Shown here: positions 46,425 through 59,739 of the stretch, in pieces
How positions within the stretch are numbered: the first letter of the stretch is position 1
Layout: each line of letters opens with the position of its first letter
From: Saururus chinensis
Lineage: Eukaryota; Streptophyta; Magnoliopsida; Piperales; Saururaceae
DNA length: 64,000 nt
Direction of reading: 5' to 3'
Assembly (NCBI GenBank): GCA_035235625.1
Contig: CP141149.1
Coordinates: forward strand, 15,875,893 to 15,939,892
Position numbers and translations under genes: made by a program
The notes under the pieces: generated by a model
The model's database searches: none
Told to the model about the DNA's origin: nothing
Seen by the model: the letters and a program-made list of their open reading frames with translations, nothing else

Positions 46425-48070
46425 TTAAGGCAAACTTGGTTGCGATAGGATGTGCTTCATATAACCCTTCACTTGTTGGCCCATATTTTCAAATTGACTT
46501 TATGATGAGCATTATCACAGCTTGCAAGGTTAGCATTTGTTTAACAATAATTAGGTTTATTTCTAACAATGTGAGCCCTCCCAAGTTCAACATGCTGCTA
46601 TAAATGAGCCTCAGACATATAAATGGTACAATTACTATAAAATTGTACCATTTTTTTAGTGATTTAATCATTTGTTATTTAGTGTAATTATTTAATTCAC
46701 ATTCTTCTTCGTATTATTATTTACTAAAACTCACGGAGAAACAATGTTTATAGCTTTTATGACATTTAACTAAGTTAATTTACTTCCCTTCATATAAATC
46801 TTTGCTTCCCTACAAAAATTCCTCTAAAGATTGTTGGAAATTTTGCAGTAGAAGGGATCACCACCACCTTTGATAATTTACCAGCTTTAATAATTTATTT
46901 GTAGCGCAAGTTGCTACTGATCCTTATGGTAATCAACTTCATATAAAAACTCAAGGGTTCATCTAGTTTGAAACTTGTCCAAAATTATTTTATTTATATA
47001 TTTTGAATAGATTTAAATTATTTGGTGGTGCTATATTTTCTAGGCTTTTTTGTATAGTTTTAGCCGCACTCTTGTTAATTAATATGTGTAAGTTGCTTGA
47101 TAACATGGTTCTTAATTACAACTTTTGTTATGTCTTAATATGCTTTTCAAAGAATGGCTATCATGATAATTTGTTAATTTCAATAACCCCTAGTGTATAA
47201 TAAAGGTTTCATGCTTGTCTCGATGCATACTCAGTGTATCATTGATGTGCACCCATATCTATTATTTTCGATACAATTATCAATATTGATATAACCTTCC
47301 ATAAATATTTTTTATTTATGCTTGCAAAAATGTACCTTTGTTAAATTTAAACTGAAATTCACAAGCTCTCAGCAATGGGCCACATAAGAAAACGGATCCA
47401 AACTTTCTAGAACATGTAACCCCATTTTTTGGCATGACATCTATGGATAAATTACCTATTAATGTTGATAAGAAATTTGCTGTTTTTATTTCAAATAGAT
47501 AAAAAAATTGGAAAATAAAAATTAATAGGATTTACATTGCATACTTGACATTAACAAATTAGATACATAAAAGTAAAAACAACAATATTTGAAATTCAGA
47601 GACAACTACATGATAGTTTTAGAAAATAGGAATATCAACTGCAAAAAAACAAAATTGGAAAAAAATTGAGATAATAAAATGTATGCAACCAACAAACAAT
47701 ATACATTTCCTAGGATCCTGATTCCTTAATAACACCATAAAATTTTCTAAAGTCGTAACATAAATTTGTATCCATATTTATATTTATATCTTTAATATAT
47801 TAAAATGAAACAAGGTGCAAGACATTTATTTAAAAGTCCTAATTTATCCCCAAACCCAATTTAATTAAAATTTATATTCCATATTCTAGAAACCAAGCCA
47901 TCCTAAATTACCCTAAATGATTTGATCATGTTGTCATGCCCCAAGTTTTAAAAATTTATTTTTTTCATAATTCAAATAGTCGAAACAAATTTTTTAAAAC
48001 TTTTTTTAATCATGCGATAAAATTATCTTGGGGATAATCTATGTGTTTTCAAATATATTAATATTCAAAC
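46425..48070. other. AT-rich non-coding DNA, no gene seen
   Basis: Only short chance open frames. No repeat boundaries recognised. Confidence 0.4.
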
Positions 48071-48075
48071 TATCA

Positions 48076-48177
<102 letters not shown>

Positions 48178-48431
48178 GGTAGTATTAAGTCAACCTAAGG
48201 AACTTTTTTTTAGGTTGACTTTTTTAGAGGGCCATTTTTGTGGGTCACCCTCAAATTGATGTTTGAGACTAAGGGGGATGCGTAACAAATCATATGGAAA
48301 TGTGATTAATATATTTTTGGTTAATTTTGATAAGTGGGGCCTGCTCATCAAGTTGGTCAAAGTTTCAACCCCAAATCAATGACTTAAATTTGACGTAGTT
48401 AAAAAAATAGGCTACACGTATTAAAATAACC

Positions 48432-48878
48432 CCAAATTTAGTCGACTCACATCTTCAAATGAGATATTTAAATCCTACTTAATTACGCACCTATCCTAGA
48501 GTTCTAAAGACCAACATTAGAAAATAAAATCTCAACCATTGATTTGATGGTGACATTGAAGTGCCATGATGAAGGGGTCCATTTGTGCACATGAGCCAAA
48601 AATTTATTGTCCCCTATTTTTTATGATGCTCTTTTTATTTTCTATGGTCCCACACCAAATTTTGTCGACCCACATCTTCAAATGAGATCTTTAAATCCTA
48701 GTTGGTTATGCACCTATCTTACAGCTCTAAAGACCCAAATTAGAAAATACAATTTGAACTATTGATTTGATGGTGAGATTAAAGTGTCATTATGAAGGGG
48801 ATCCATTTGTCCACATAGGCCCAAAATTTATTGCCCCCTATTTTTTATGATGCTCTTTTTATTTTCTTTAGTCCCATC
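48432..48878. repeat. Two-copy direct duplication of about 223 bp
   Basis: 48432-48654 and 48655-48878 share the order 'cacatcttcaaatgagat', 'aaatccta', 'gcacctatct', 'attgatttgatggtga', 'ttatgatgctctttttattttct'. They differ at perhaps one base in ten. The pair follows the (AT)(AG) microsatellite; AT dinucleotides recur at 48955-48975. Confidence 0.85.
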
Positions 48879-48939
48879 CTAAGTGAAAATTGGTAGGATC
48901 TATATTTTGAAAATCAACCTTTTAAACCCTTCTATCAAG

Positions 48940-50040
48940 TTAACTTGATCTTACCTTTATATATATACATATATATTATTTGTGTGTGTGACGAGGTCAA
49001 ATTACACTACAATACACAAAGTCTAGCTCGAGTAAATGTCATGATCCATAATATACACAACCATAAGTAATTGGAACTCACGTACCTATGTTCAAATACG
49101 CATATTACTAAAAGTTTACTAATAAAGATTAAAAATTCTACATCAACTACAAAAGTCTTGGTCATCCTTTCCACACACTATGTTCCTAACCTAGTTATTC
49201 CTCAGGCAAACTTGCATTATAAGGATGTTGACTATACAAAGATACATAGTGGGATAGCTAAACAAGTACTACGAATGATAAAGTAAATGAATACACCAAA
49301 TCATCACATGATATGACCAGTATAATTGGAGATTAACATCATCATAATCAACTAGGAGTGATATAAGAAAACTCAATCATAAATGTTTCCACATGATTAC
49401 AATTAATATCGTGACCATATTTGTGAGATGCTTGCTCCATAAGTGTAAGCAATAAAGGTTATCTATGACACAATATTCACATCTAGTAGTTCAACCACAT
49501 CTCACTAGACCATGAAGTACTCACAATTCGACCACAGTTCTTCTGAAGCCTACCTACTCTATCCATGCAATGAAGCTAAGGCTCACAAAGGCCCATGGGC
49601 CCAAGTAGTCAAGATCTCTACTACTATGATTGTTGAAACTTTTTGTATTGTATTATATGGTACTAGTCATCTTTTAACACTATAGTCCATTCAAACCTGA
49701 CTCTTGGTCCAAAGGTGAAGTTCTACATAACTCCCATCCTTAGAGAGCTAGAAGACCATGATCCTATTTCATACTAAACACTTCCGTTGTGTGGATAAAC
49801 AACTCACTTGAGGAACCAACAAAACACTAGGATCTTTCGTCCTTAGGTGTCTTTAGACATTAGTCTGGGGTTGCGCTCCATTACAAGGATTTTCACATAC
49901 GCAAGATACTCATACTAAAACATCAAAAAGTATATCATTACATACTCTTACACTAATATGCATTGAATGTCATACTATTATCTCACCTAATAATCACTTA
50001 TAAAACATAGCAATTCGTACTAAAAATTATCCAAAACTGA
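48940..50040. other. Non-coding, no gene seen
   Basis: AT-rich DNA, possibly part of a decayed LTR into which unit D inserted. No domain recognised. Confidence 0.4.
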
Positions 50041-50049
50041 CTTATTGTC

Positions 50050-50215
50050 AGTAGTCTCACTGACGTGTTGGCCAACCGATGACCATCAATGACCACCGAC
50101 ATGTCGAACCCATCACCAACAGTGGGTTGGCATCATTGAGGCTTCCTCATCAATGCCTCATCGATGCGTCAATGCAAGTCAATATCAATTCTATTATCTC
50201 ATTCCTCTCATTGGT
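50050..50215. repeat. CGACATGTCG / CATCGATG palindrome island
   Basis: Words include ttggccaaccgatgacc, caccgacatgtcgaa, catcaatgcctcatcgatgcgtc. Similar cores occur at 53470-53482 (ccgacatgtcgg) and about 54040-54140 (acatcgatgtt, gtgtcgaccc), on the other side of unit D, and at 12675-12850. Confidence 0.5.
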
Positions 50216-50465
50216 GAAGTCACTAATGTGAGATCTATAAAGTTTTACTATTGACTGTTTGCTTTGATTTTGGGTTATTGTTTAGTTTAATAGTGATTTT
50301 TTGGGGTTAGTGATGAGTTTAATCCACCAAGTTACCACACTAATTATTATCATTTTCCTTGTAATTTCTTTATTAAGAAATTGGGCCCCATCCTAGGACC
50401 CACGACCATCTCAAGCGACACGACAAATTCTTGAGACACCGACCCTAACTTGGCATCTTAGATGG

Positions 50466-52290
50466 TGTAAGATCTCTAATTTATTTCTTTTTTAATTATG
50501 TAAATTTGTTTGTTTGTTGGTTTCATTTTTATTTTATTGGGGTAATGAGTTCAGTTATTAATAAATTTCTTAAGGTTTAATTTTACTTTAATCAGTATTA
50601 GTGTGTCAATCTTGATTTACTTAAAATTTTACCTATTTAAAGGTATTTTCTTTTTATTTTTCCTTGGTCAAAGGAGCAAGCCTCACCATGGGACCCACGT
50701 CTGTATGGGATTGTGTGCTACCCATTTTGGCCTTCAACTTTTTTATTGATTTGTCTAAGTGGGTTTCAGTATAACTAAATTTGTTTTTGAGTCAAAAGCG
50801 CACTTGAATAGTCATTTAGGGCATTTTCACATATTTTCCAGTTTAATAATTCAATTCCCAGCCTATAAGCCTTACTATATGAAAAAAAGTAGTCATTTGC
50901 CAAATGGGGAAGGGCTGAGAATAAGAGGGAGGCTAAGTTCTACCCCTTAATCTTCTAATTTTTGTCTTAATCATCTTTATCTTCATTTCTCTTCTTTTGA
51001 TTCCTAGTTTTCTTCCATCAAAATCATGTTTTTAATTCCGATTTAGAACCCTAATTAGGTTATTTTTATTTTTAACCTAAGGAAGTTTTAAATCAATCAT
51101 TTCCTAAGTTGATTTGAGTCTATTAGTTAGTTTTGATTAGGATTAAATAAAAGCTCTAATTTTTGGGTAATATTTCTTGAGGTTGAAGCTCGTTCAAGGG
51201 AGTTACAAGCTTAATAGAGGTAAGGGTTTTTACCTTGATTGGTTTTATACTTGAAATGCCATGGTTGTGGGTTTATTTGAGCTTTTGATTCATCTTGATG
51301 AGTCATGATAATTTATTAAAAATATGTGATTTATGGTTGTTTTTGTATGATTATGCATGAAAAATGTTAGATCCATCATGTTCTAGGTTTAGTTTTGATT
51401 ATATAATATTTTATGATGATTTGAGAATTTATATAGAGTTTTGGAATATTTTCTATTTGAATTTCGAGAGGTAGAAGATGAACTAGAAAAGTGAACTGTC
51501 TTGACCCTTTTGAACGGGCTGACAGACTGTTTGAATGGATAGGCATTCGAACGGGGTGACTGGCCATTCAAATGTCCAGTTTGAATGGGCAGCAGGGTCG
51601 TTCAAACGATCAAATGGCAGTTTTGTGAAAATGGCTATTTTTGTAGATTTTCAGTCAATTCTTGTTCTTTATCATGATTCTAATTCTATATGGCTATGAT
51701 GAGTGATGAATATTTATAATTGTCACCTTGATTCCATATGAACCTTCCTTGGATGTGATATAACTTAAGCATGAAAATGATTATACTTGTCTAGGTTTTG
51801 CATGATGCTCTACTTGTTTAAATCTATATTTCGATGATTTGTTCTTCTTTACTTCATGATTCCTGAGAGGATATGAATGCTTGCACATGTTCATATGATT
51901 ATAAATGAGCTATGTATATATGTTTTAGCTTAAACAGGATTATATCCATGAATGTATCTTGTACCCATGCTTATATTATGATTTTATTTGTCACAAATAG
52001 ACTACGTTTCATGCATACTAGGAAAAATTAGAATATGTTTACCTATGCTTACATTCATTATTCATTAAACATTGTTCATGTATGTATCATATTGCATGCA
52101 TCATGAAAATGACTTGTAAAGGAAAATTATTTGCGTTTAACCGTGATTAACCACATCAAAGGTTTATCGAATCGGTTTTACATCCAATAGACATGGTTTT
52201 ACATTCCTTTAAGGACAAGTTTCCTTCCATCGTCGTGTCGCATCTCACCTTCTTAGGCTGGGATTGGGTAAAGGGGGGCGGGGCGTGACA
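50466..52290 (+). mobile_element. LTR unit C2, shortened relative of C1
   Basis: Begins TGTAAGATCTCTAA and ends GGGGCGTGACA. It matches C1 from end to end ('gggacccacgt', 'agtcatttgccaaatgggga', 'cgagaggtagaagatgaac') but lacks about 1 kb corresponding to C1 30500-31560, including the C1 tandem part. Flanks GATGG and GTTGG suggest a mutated duplication. Its TATA box is degraded (ctatatgaaa). Confidence 0.65.
51506..51617. repeat. Mixed TTCGAACG / ATTTGAAT island of unit C2
   Basis: Successive words: ccttttgaacgggc, gactgtttgaatgg, ggcattcgaacgggg, tggccattcaaatgtcc, agtttgaatgggc, ggtcgttcaaacgatc. This is the C1 site (29791) with different bases but the same paired layout. Confidence 0.65.
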
Positions 52291-53469
52291 GTTGGGCTTA
52301 GGACTTGTCAAATTCTTTTTAGTCCATTTTGCTAAGTGAGTTTACTTATTCCTTTGTTGGGCCTATTTTAAACCCACTTACCCTAGGTTTAAATACTTAC
52401 ATTGGTCATTCCTTCCATTTGGGGGTGGATTGAGATTTTTGAAAGCTTTGGAGAGCTCTACACCCTCTTAAGAAGGGAATGTTTAATCCAAAGTAAAACA
52501 GCCAAATCTGTTCAATCCGTCTCCTCTTGAATGAGTTTCTAGGTCTTCTTCTTTTTAGGTTTATTCTTTTACTCATATTTTAAAACATTAGATTTAGATT
52601 ATTGCTTCTACTCTTGTGATTTTCATTTTGGGCATAAGAGGATGCTGAATCGATCTTTTATTAATGATTTTGAGTCTTTATTGGGTAGAAATGTGAGATT
52701 TTTGTTTAGGGCTAATATGACCTAATTTGTTAGGTATGGATTCCTTGTGCTTTGGAGGAGATTGAAGGGTCTACAATCTCATTTGAGGTAAATGATTTTT
52801 GTTTGATAAGGTATTACTTGCATTAACATCATGTTTGTGGGTAGATTCATGTTCTTAAAGTTTATACATGTGTGAGCTTAAATCTTTTTGACTAGGTGAT
52901 ATAAAGGTGTTTTGACATGGATATGCATGAATTATAAAGGGTTAGAGGATGATTACATGAAGTTTGATGAATTTTTGCGAATTTCACAAAATTTTGAGAT
53001 GGGTTTGAACTAGTTTCTTTTGGGGTATCCCTCGGGGATCTTATGTATGGTTGTGCTATGCAGGTACTCAGGATAATCTATTTTGTGAGCATGGAAGCGA
53101 TTAGATGAGTATTGAGTGGGGACTAGTATACATGCTTTAAAGTAGACTTTATATTTGATTTTGATGTAACCTTGTAATATAACTTTGACGCTTTACATAT
53201 TGTGGGATAGCCTATTATTTTGATGACATAAACTTGTTTAGTGCCTTTTTTAGGTTTCAGACTCCATTATGTTATTATGAGATTTATATTGGTATTGTGA
53301 ATGACTAATAGACTTCAATTAATTTTTTTTATCTTTTGGTAATTACTTTTGCACAAAGTGAAGTGTTGTGTACTTCGATCTAGCCTGGGTTGGGTTAGCA
53401 CTTCACTTATCACACCTTTTCCATTTCATTTTGTCCGGGTTCGGGTCAAGGGGCATGGTGAGTGTGACA

Positions 53470-55127
53470 ACCGACATGTCGGTGGTTGTGACGACAATCG
53501 GGAAGAAACAATAGAGAACATCTCAGTTTCCCAAAATTAATTAAAAACATGATATAACATATATTTCCACATATACTATCTTCTGCTGGTGTTAAAAAAC
53601 AAATCATGTAATCAAATGATAATTAAAGATAAAATTCACATTTCTCAATACGCTCATGGAAAAATATAATAGAGATTCATCTTAAACATGCTTCCATGTA
53701 AAGAGAAGTCATAATTCAACTCCTACATGCATTCTAAATCAAATCATTGTAATAAGGTTAACAATTCAACCTCTTGGTCGATGCCAATGCAAGGTCTCTA
53801 CGAATTCGGTTTCATTCTCTACGAATTCGGTTTCCTTCACTCTTTATCTAGACTTTGACATGTCTTAATCCTCTACCTTTCCCCCAAAATAAGAGAATTC
53901 TGAAGCATTTTAGTCAAGAATGGTCAAAGGTATTTATATGAGTAACTAACGAATTTTAGTACATAACTGACTTAAGAGACTACTCGAAATTGTTTTCAAG
54001 TGCAGTTTCATACCTATCGATAAGAGTGGCCCAGAAAAATCGACACATCGATGTTAGTCAATAGTGTTATGGTGCTTAATCAATAACTAGCCAATGTGTC
54101 GACCCTTATCGGTATCAATATCAAAATTTCAATGGCAGAGTCACTGACACACCGATGACCACTGACATAAATTTCTTTTTTATATTTATCATCATTGCTA
54201 CTTTCTTGATTTTATTACTTAATAATACTATTTTTATTAAAGGAGTTTGTCAATACTCCATATAAGAAGTCATCAGAATTCAATCCAAGAACATCTAAGT
54301 AAATTAGACACACACATATTTAAGATCATCAAGAACTTAAAGAAAATTAGAAATTTATAGTTCTTTTATTTGTTTTAAACACAGGTTAGTAATTAACTAA
54401 ATACCCAAATCATGGGTGTCATACATGTAACACCCTGAAAGTTCATATGAATTTTCTTTTTGTATTCAGATTTTGAGTGTGGAAATTGATTCGATCAGTT
54501 AATGTCAACTATGATGAGAGCATCAATCATAACCCTTGACTATTAGGGGTAGGGGATGAAACTTTCCTATTTTATATGAGTGTGTGGGGTTGAGTAGTCA
54601 ATATGGTTAAGTGAAATACTAGTACCATGATTGAGTATTTGGGAAGAAGAAAATAGTATATGACTTGATTGGGGGTTCACTTTAGGTTAATAAGAGGACC
54701 CACATAGACGACTTAACCATATTGACTCGAGTATGGGTGTGCACCCGGGAGAACGAGATTCACCTAAATGGACCCAAAAAAGCTTCGCCAAATAGTGGGG
54801 ACCTGTTGGTAATTAGTTGAGAAGAGGCATGACAAAAAAATATACTTTAAAGAGTAGGTCATAGGCTGAATGGTCAATCTGGTAAACGGGCCTTGAACGA
54901 GCAAGGCACATACTGAACCAGTGCACCAACCTGTCCACTATTTGACTTTGGCTCCAAGCAAGAGGATGACCTAGAATCTCCTAATTTTGGTGCAATAAAT
55001 TCAGATTTGGCAGGATCAAATTTTGATTGGCTAAAATAAAAAAGAAGATTGAACAAAATTAAGAATCTTCACCAATTGGGAAACATGCCATATAAGGAGA
55101 CCAACACACTTTTCTTTATTTATCCCA

Positions 55128-55130
<3 letters not shown>
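53470..55130. other. Non-coding, no gene seen
   Basis: Includes a palindrome ccgacatgtcgg at 53470, a two-copy 'tctacgaattcggtttc' repeat at about 53795-53830, and an LTR-like 'tgtaacaccctgaaag' at 54426. No coding domain recognised. Confidence 0.4.

Positions 55131-55132
<2 letters not shown>

Positions 55133-55163
<31 letters not shown>
55133..55163. repeat. (TC)n microsatellite
   Basis: About 15 uninterrupted TC dinucleotides. Confidence 0.9.
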
Positions 55164-55166
<3 letters not shown>

Positions 55167-55230
55167 GTGCATCCTCTCCCTTCTTCCTCCCTCTTATGTT
55201 TACTTGCTCTTCCATCCACTAGCTAGTATA

Positions 55231-55303
55231 CTCTCTTGGGTTGAAGCTAGGAGTGGGTTTATGGAAACTCTCTTGGGTTGAAGCTAGGAGTGGGTTTATG
55301 GAA
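55231..55303. repeat. Exact 36-37 bp tandem duplication
   Basis: 'ctctcttgggttgaagctag' plus 'gagtgggtttatggaa' occurs twice in direct succession with no visible difference, so it is recent. Confidence 0.9.
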
Positions 55304-55309
55304 CCGGTG

Positions 55310-58030
55310 CCATCGTAAGAGCAAGAGGGCTTGTCTACAACATTGGGGAAGGCTAGCTGTCATCAAAGGTCTCCACTTCTCCACTCGGGTATTTTGTTGT
55401 TAGGGGGTTGTTTTGGTGTGTGCTTTTCTATAGGTCAATGGTGTGTTGACGATCCAAGTAGTAACATGTTATCTATGGTTTTGCTTGCATTACAAAAGAT
55501 GGATATTTCGTGCACGTACTTGTAAGCTCTTGGCTTATTTCTATTTGAGAAAATAATTTCCATGACATTATGGATTATTCTAGTTTAATATGATTATATT
55601 GAATTAAGATATGTCATTCTTCATCATGTTCCATTATTGAGAATTTTGTTGGGTCTTCGGTAGATTTTTTTTTCTGCTAGTTTGCGTTTTACTTTGCACA
55701 CCTAGAATGACCAGATTGGTCCCTGCCCTTCCGATGATGGGTATTTAATCTAAAATTTCTATGAGGTTATAAGGACATCTTCAATTCCTTCTCATAAAAA
55801 TTACAACGGTTATCTCCAAGTATTTCCCCTTCAAAAGTCTATGTTTTACCAAACACTATTTTTGCCAAATTGCACTATCTCAAGTTTTAAAATTCATCAA
55901 GGTGATTTTACTTTTGGTTTTGACCCCAGAAAATTATTAAACACTTTGATTTTTTTATCTAGTGTCACCTTGTAAGTTTGGAGAATTTTCCTATGATTTA
56001 AATTATTAATTTTTTTCATAAGTTGCACTCGTCTAGAATCCTAGTTTTATCATGAAATGTTTCTAAATGATTTTTGATATCTAAAACAAATTATTTTGAT
56101 CCCAATTTCTTGTGGACTCAGTTCCACAAATACTTGATCAACTGCAAAAATCCTGAGTCAATTTGGGTCATTGTTTACTGAGTTATGGTCTTAGGTTTTT
56201 AACTGCATAAGCAAGCAAGAACTATGCCGTAATTTTAAAATGTACCAACTAAATATTTCCCATGATCAAATTAGGTCACAAATTTTTTTATCACTAAACT
56301 TTTTCAATTAATTCATATTCAAACTCCGTGGTCATATAAGGTCTCTAGGTATTTTTTTCTTCTGAAAATCCGAATTAGCTACATGGCAAAAATTAGGATT
56401 TTACGATATATAGTTGGGCAATTTAATTTGTTTATTGATCGGGGTTCATTTGATTTGTATCATTTTCTAAAACATTGGTTTTTATATTGTTCTCTTACTT
56501 ATTAAAGTAGTTGTGTAAGGGTTGGGCATATGCTTGCATAGTATCCATATAAGGATTAGTACATCATTGTGTAAGTCAATAGATTATACATGTGACTTAC
56601 ATATATAGGTAAGTAGTATAACCTAAATACCAAGTTGGAATAAATATGATTGGGGTATCATAGTAAAGGGCGATATACTTGCTACAATGTGAATGTATTA
56701 TATATGTTAATTGTCTAAAAATTTCATGTTTTAGAAAACCATATGTGAATGACTATGTACTTTGATACTTTGTGTTAATGACTATGTACTTTGATACTTT
56801 GTGTTAATGACTATTGACTATGTACTTTGTAACCATGTGTTATTGTATGACATGTCTAAATGCGTGATCTTTGACATATCTAAATGTGTGATCTTATACT
56901 TGAACTCTATATGAGATAGGTTGGTATGAGATGTATAATACCATGTAAATAAGATAACAAGAGGTAATAAAAAAGGTTATAGACAAACGATGATTCTAAA
57001 TGGGATGCTGTGACATTCAGGGCCTAGGTAAGGGGATAACATAGAAATTTGCATAGTAGTTTACAATTGCAACCCAAAATTTTAGTTGAACCCAATGGTT
57101 TGTTTGGAGGTATAGTATGTATAGTCTTCACAATTGGTGTTAGATACATACGGCGGTCCAAGAGCCTAGTTTCTTTGGTGAAGTGTCAAGGGTAATCAAT
57201 GGAAAGATTTGATTAAGAAAAACTGATGGGTAAGTGCTTAATTTTAATTTTTGAGGACTATGGATGTTTCTTAGGCTGAACTCATGAAACTTTATGAATA
57301 ACCTGAGTAATTTTAAAGCTACATGGTATGATACTTTATAGTCTTATTATTTTATAAGTATGATGTTCTTGATATGAATTAACTCATGCATGACATTACA
57401 TAGCAAATTGTCTATTTTCTTATGTAAAGGAAAACATAGAATTGTATTTATGTTATATATAATGCATGTAGTTGTATGTGATATGTTCTTAGGGTATATA
57501 TACATCATAGGCTAATATAGTTTTGGATAAGCTTACTGAACTTTGGCTCATGGTTAGTTTTTCACCCTGCATATTTTGTATACATAAGTACAAGACGATT
57601 TGGTAGAAGCTAACTACTGAGGCTAAACCAGAAGTGGTCGATCTTGTACCTCAAACTCACTACCACAATACCTCATGACTAATTTTATTTATATATAATT
57701 TATTAAATATATTTCCCACATATATAAAAAATTGATGTTACAGATCAATTGTTACCGTGGTAGAGTTGGTTCATTGCCGGTTGAACCAGATTCTAAAATA
57801 TTCCTTATTACTTTACTAATGTCTAGTACTAGCAACAAAAAAAAGAGAGTAAAAAATAGATGACATTAGCAGATGTCTAGAAGGTGGCAACTGATTTATG
57901 TTATTTTCGCTTGTGGGAGTGCCTCGAAGTACACGATGCGTACACAGTGGACTATTGACTTACTTCAACATGTCTTTGGTTCATGCACTAAATTGCAAAT
58001 GCAACAAACTGGGCATATCCCCAAGGAAAA
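55310..58030. other. AT-rich non-coding DNA, no gene seen
   Basis: Contains a 29-bp direct repeat (gactatgtactttgatact plus ttgtgttaat) at 56751-56808 with a third decayed unit to 56840. Nothing else recognised. Confidence 0.4.
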
Positions 58031-58031
58031 A

Positions 58032-58232
58032 GTTTATATGAGCCCGGGCTCATATACGCCTACGTGAGCTTAGGCTCTATGGGCCGTCGGATTTATATCC
58101 GGCGGCCCATAATATTCATGGGTTTAAACCCATGAGTATTACCCATAAAAATTATGAGCCGCCGGATGTAAATCCGACGGCTCAAGGAGCCTGGGCTCAT
58201 GTAAGCATATATGAGACTGGGCTAATATAAAC
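58032..58232. mobile_element. Foldback MITE of about 200 bp made of nested palindromes
   Basis: The ends GTTTATATGAGCCCGGGCTC and (reverse complement) GTTTATATTAGCCCAGTCTC are inverted, and so is almost the whole interior. Inside are local palindromes TATGAGCCCGGGCTCATA, GGGCCGTCGGATTTATATCC (with GGCGGCCC) and TCATGGGTTTAAACCCATGA. Nearly all bases pair in a single hairpin. No coding capacity. Confidence 0.8.
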
Positions 58233-58239
58233 GAGACTC

Positions 58240-59630
58240 TATCCCCAATATTACCATTTTCTTATATACTTAAAAGAAAAAATAGTTTTTATTAATTTTT
58301 TTATAGAAATAGAATGATCTTGGTGCATAATTAAACTATATAATGAAAAGTTTGTCGCCCCTGTTTTGACTTAAGAGTACCTTGCCTATAGAGACGGTGT
58401 AGATATCTACCCCATCGTGTTAAAGAGTGGGTTGGCTAAAAGAGGGTGGTGACCTTTTCATCCCAAATAATAGTGCCACTTTATTTCATCCATAAAATCC
58501 TGTCTATTTAGAACCTTTGCAATCTTATCTGTTAGGTAGATATAGCTTGCAATCCCCTATTTGGTGGTAGTACAAGTTGTCTTTGCACAAAAGGAAAGCC
58601 TTGAGCTGATGAGGCAGATATGGCCTCCCCCACATTAATTCCAACATGACCTATGGTACATATGCCATCAATTTGCTACTAAATTTTGGTAAATTTTAAT
58701 TATATAATTTTCAATTAATACTCTATTTGTCCTAATTTATTTTAAAAAATAAAATAAAATTATTAATATAAAACAGATGACTATTATCTACCTCTTATTT
58801 ATGATGCTAATGGGTTTGAGGTTTTTTGGAGCTGAGCTTGGCTCGCCTTTGTAACAGTTTGTAGGCGTAAAATAATTAGATTAAAATACCTAATTATAGA
58901 CAGCCAAACCAACGGCGTAAAGGCTGCAAATTGCAATCAACCTTTTCACAAACCAATTGATGATGATTTGTATTTTATAGATTTTGGGTCATAATGTCCA
59001 CTTAGGCCACGCCACGGTCTGGTTTTCTCATTCTTTGGTTAGCAAAATATATGTATTATAATAACAAAGGGAAAATACATATGAAAGGGAGATTACATGC
59101 AATCCCCACCCCAAATGAAATAAACACAATATTGAAAGATGATGGTTTTTTTGCAAGTCTAAAGTTACTAGCACTTTGTCTCTTGAAATCTTGAAAGATG
59201 AAGCGAAGGAGCATTTATTTAGATTGTCGCCTATTCCCTTCAAAAATTCGCAAGTTCCTCTTACTCTACATATGCCAAATGCATGAATTAAACATGATTT
59301 TAATACAGTTCCAGTGAGGGGCTTGTAATTAGCTAAATAAATAACCCAAGCAACAACTACTTCCAAAAAATGAGAAATATCCATCTCACACTGAATTCTG
59401 AAGGGGAAAAGGAGGGTAAAAGGAGGGTAAAAGGATCTCTTGATTCAATGCCCATCTAACACAATACACAAAATACATCCTAGTTTTGCACGTGGACATA
59501 ATAAGAAAAGAGAGGAGGATAATAAAATCAGGACCTTGGGGGTGCCTTAACTCCATTACCATGCACGTAAAGTAACCAATATTTATCAATAGTTTAAGTT
59601 GTTAGGTAATGAATAGTAATATTTACAAAC
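58240..59630. other. Non-coding, no gene seen
   Basis: AT-rich. A palindromic GGTGTAGATATCTACCCC at about 58397 resembles ATGGTAGATATCTACCGT in UPL7 intron 8 (about 40927), perhaps a shared small element. Confidence 0.4.
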
Positions 59631-59635
59631 CAATA

Positions 59636-59731
59636 ATTCATATTTAGGTTTTAATTGGATAAAACATGTGGGCCTTACATAAAGTTCACTTAGGCTCTTT
59701 TTTTTTGTCCAATTAAAACCTAAGTGTGAAT
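59636..59731. mobile_element. Small foldback element
   Basis: ATTCATATTTAGGTTTTAAT(TGGA) at 59636 is mirrored by (TCCA)ATTAAAACCTAAGTGTGAAT ending at 59731, with about 48 bases between. Probably a MITE; no target duplication fixed. Confidence 0.6.
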
Positions 59732-59739
59732 TTTTAGTG

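Larger units (their letters stand above)
50227..53469 (+). mobile_element. LTR-like unit D, holding C2
   Basis: Begins TGTGAGATCTATAAAG and ends GGGGCATGGTGAGTGTGACA. The last 120 bp (TTTTGCACAAAGTGAAGTGT, TGTGTACTTCGAT, GGGTTGGGTTAG...GGGTTCGGGTCAAGGGG) parallel the end of C1 (TTTTACACAAAGAGCACATG...), so D belongs to the same superfamily. Flanking pentamers are ACTAA and ACCGA, not a clean duplication, so the limits are approximate. No coding domain. Confidence 0.5.

Noticed and set aside
49071-49286. Short frames in the 49 kb region
   Set aside because: Isolated, low-complexity, no domain and no splice support.
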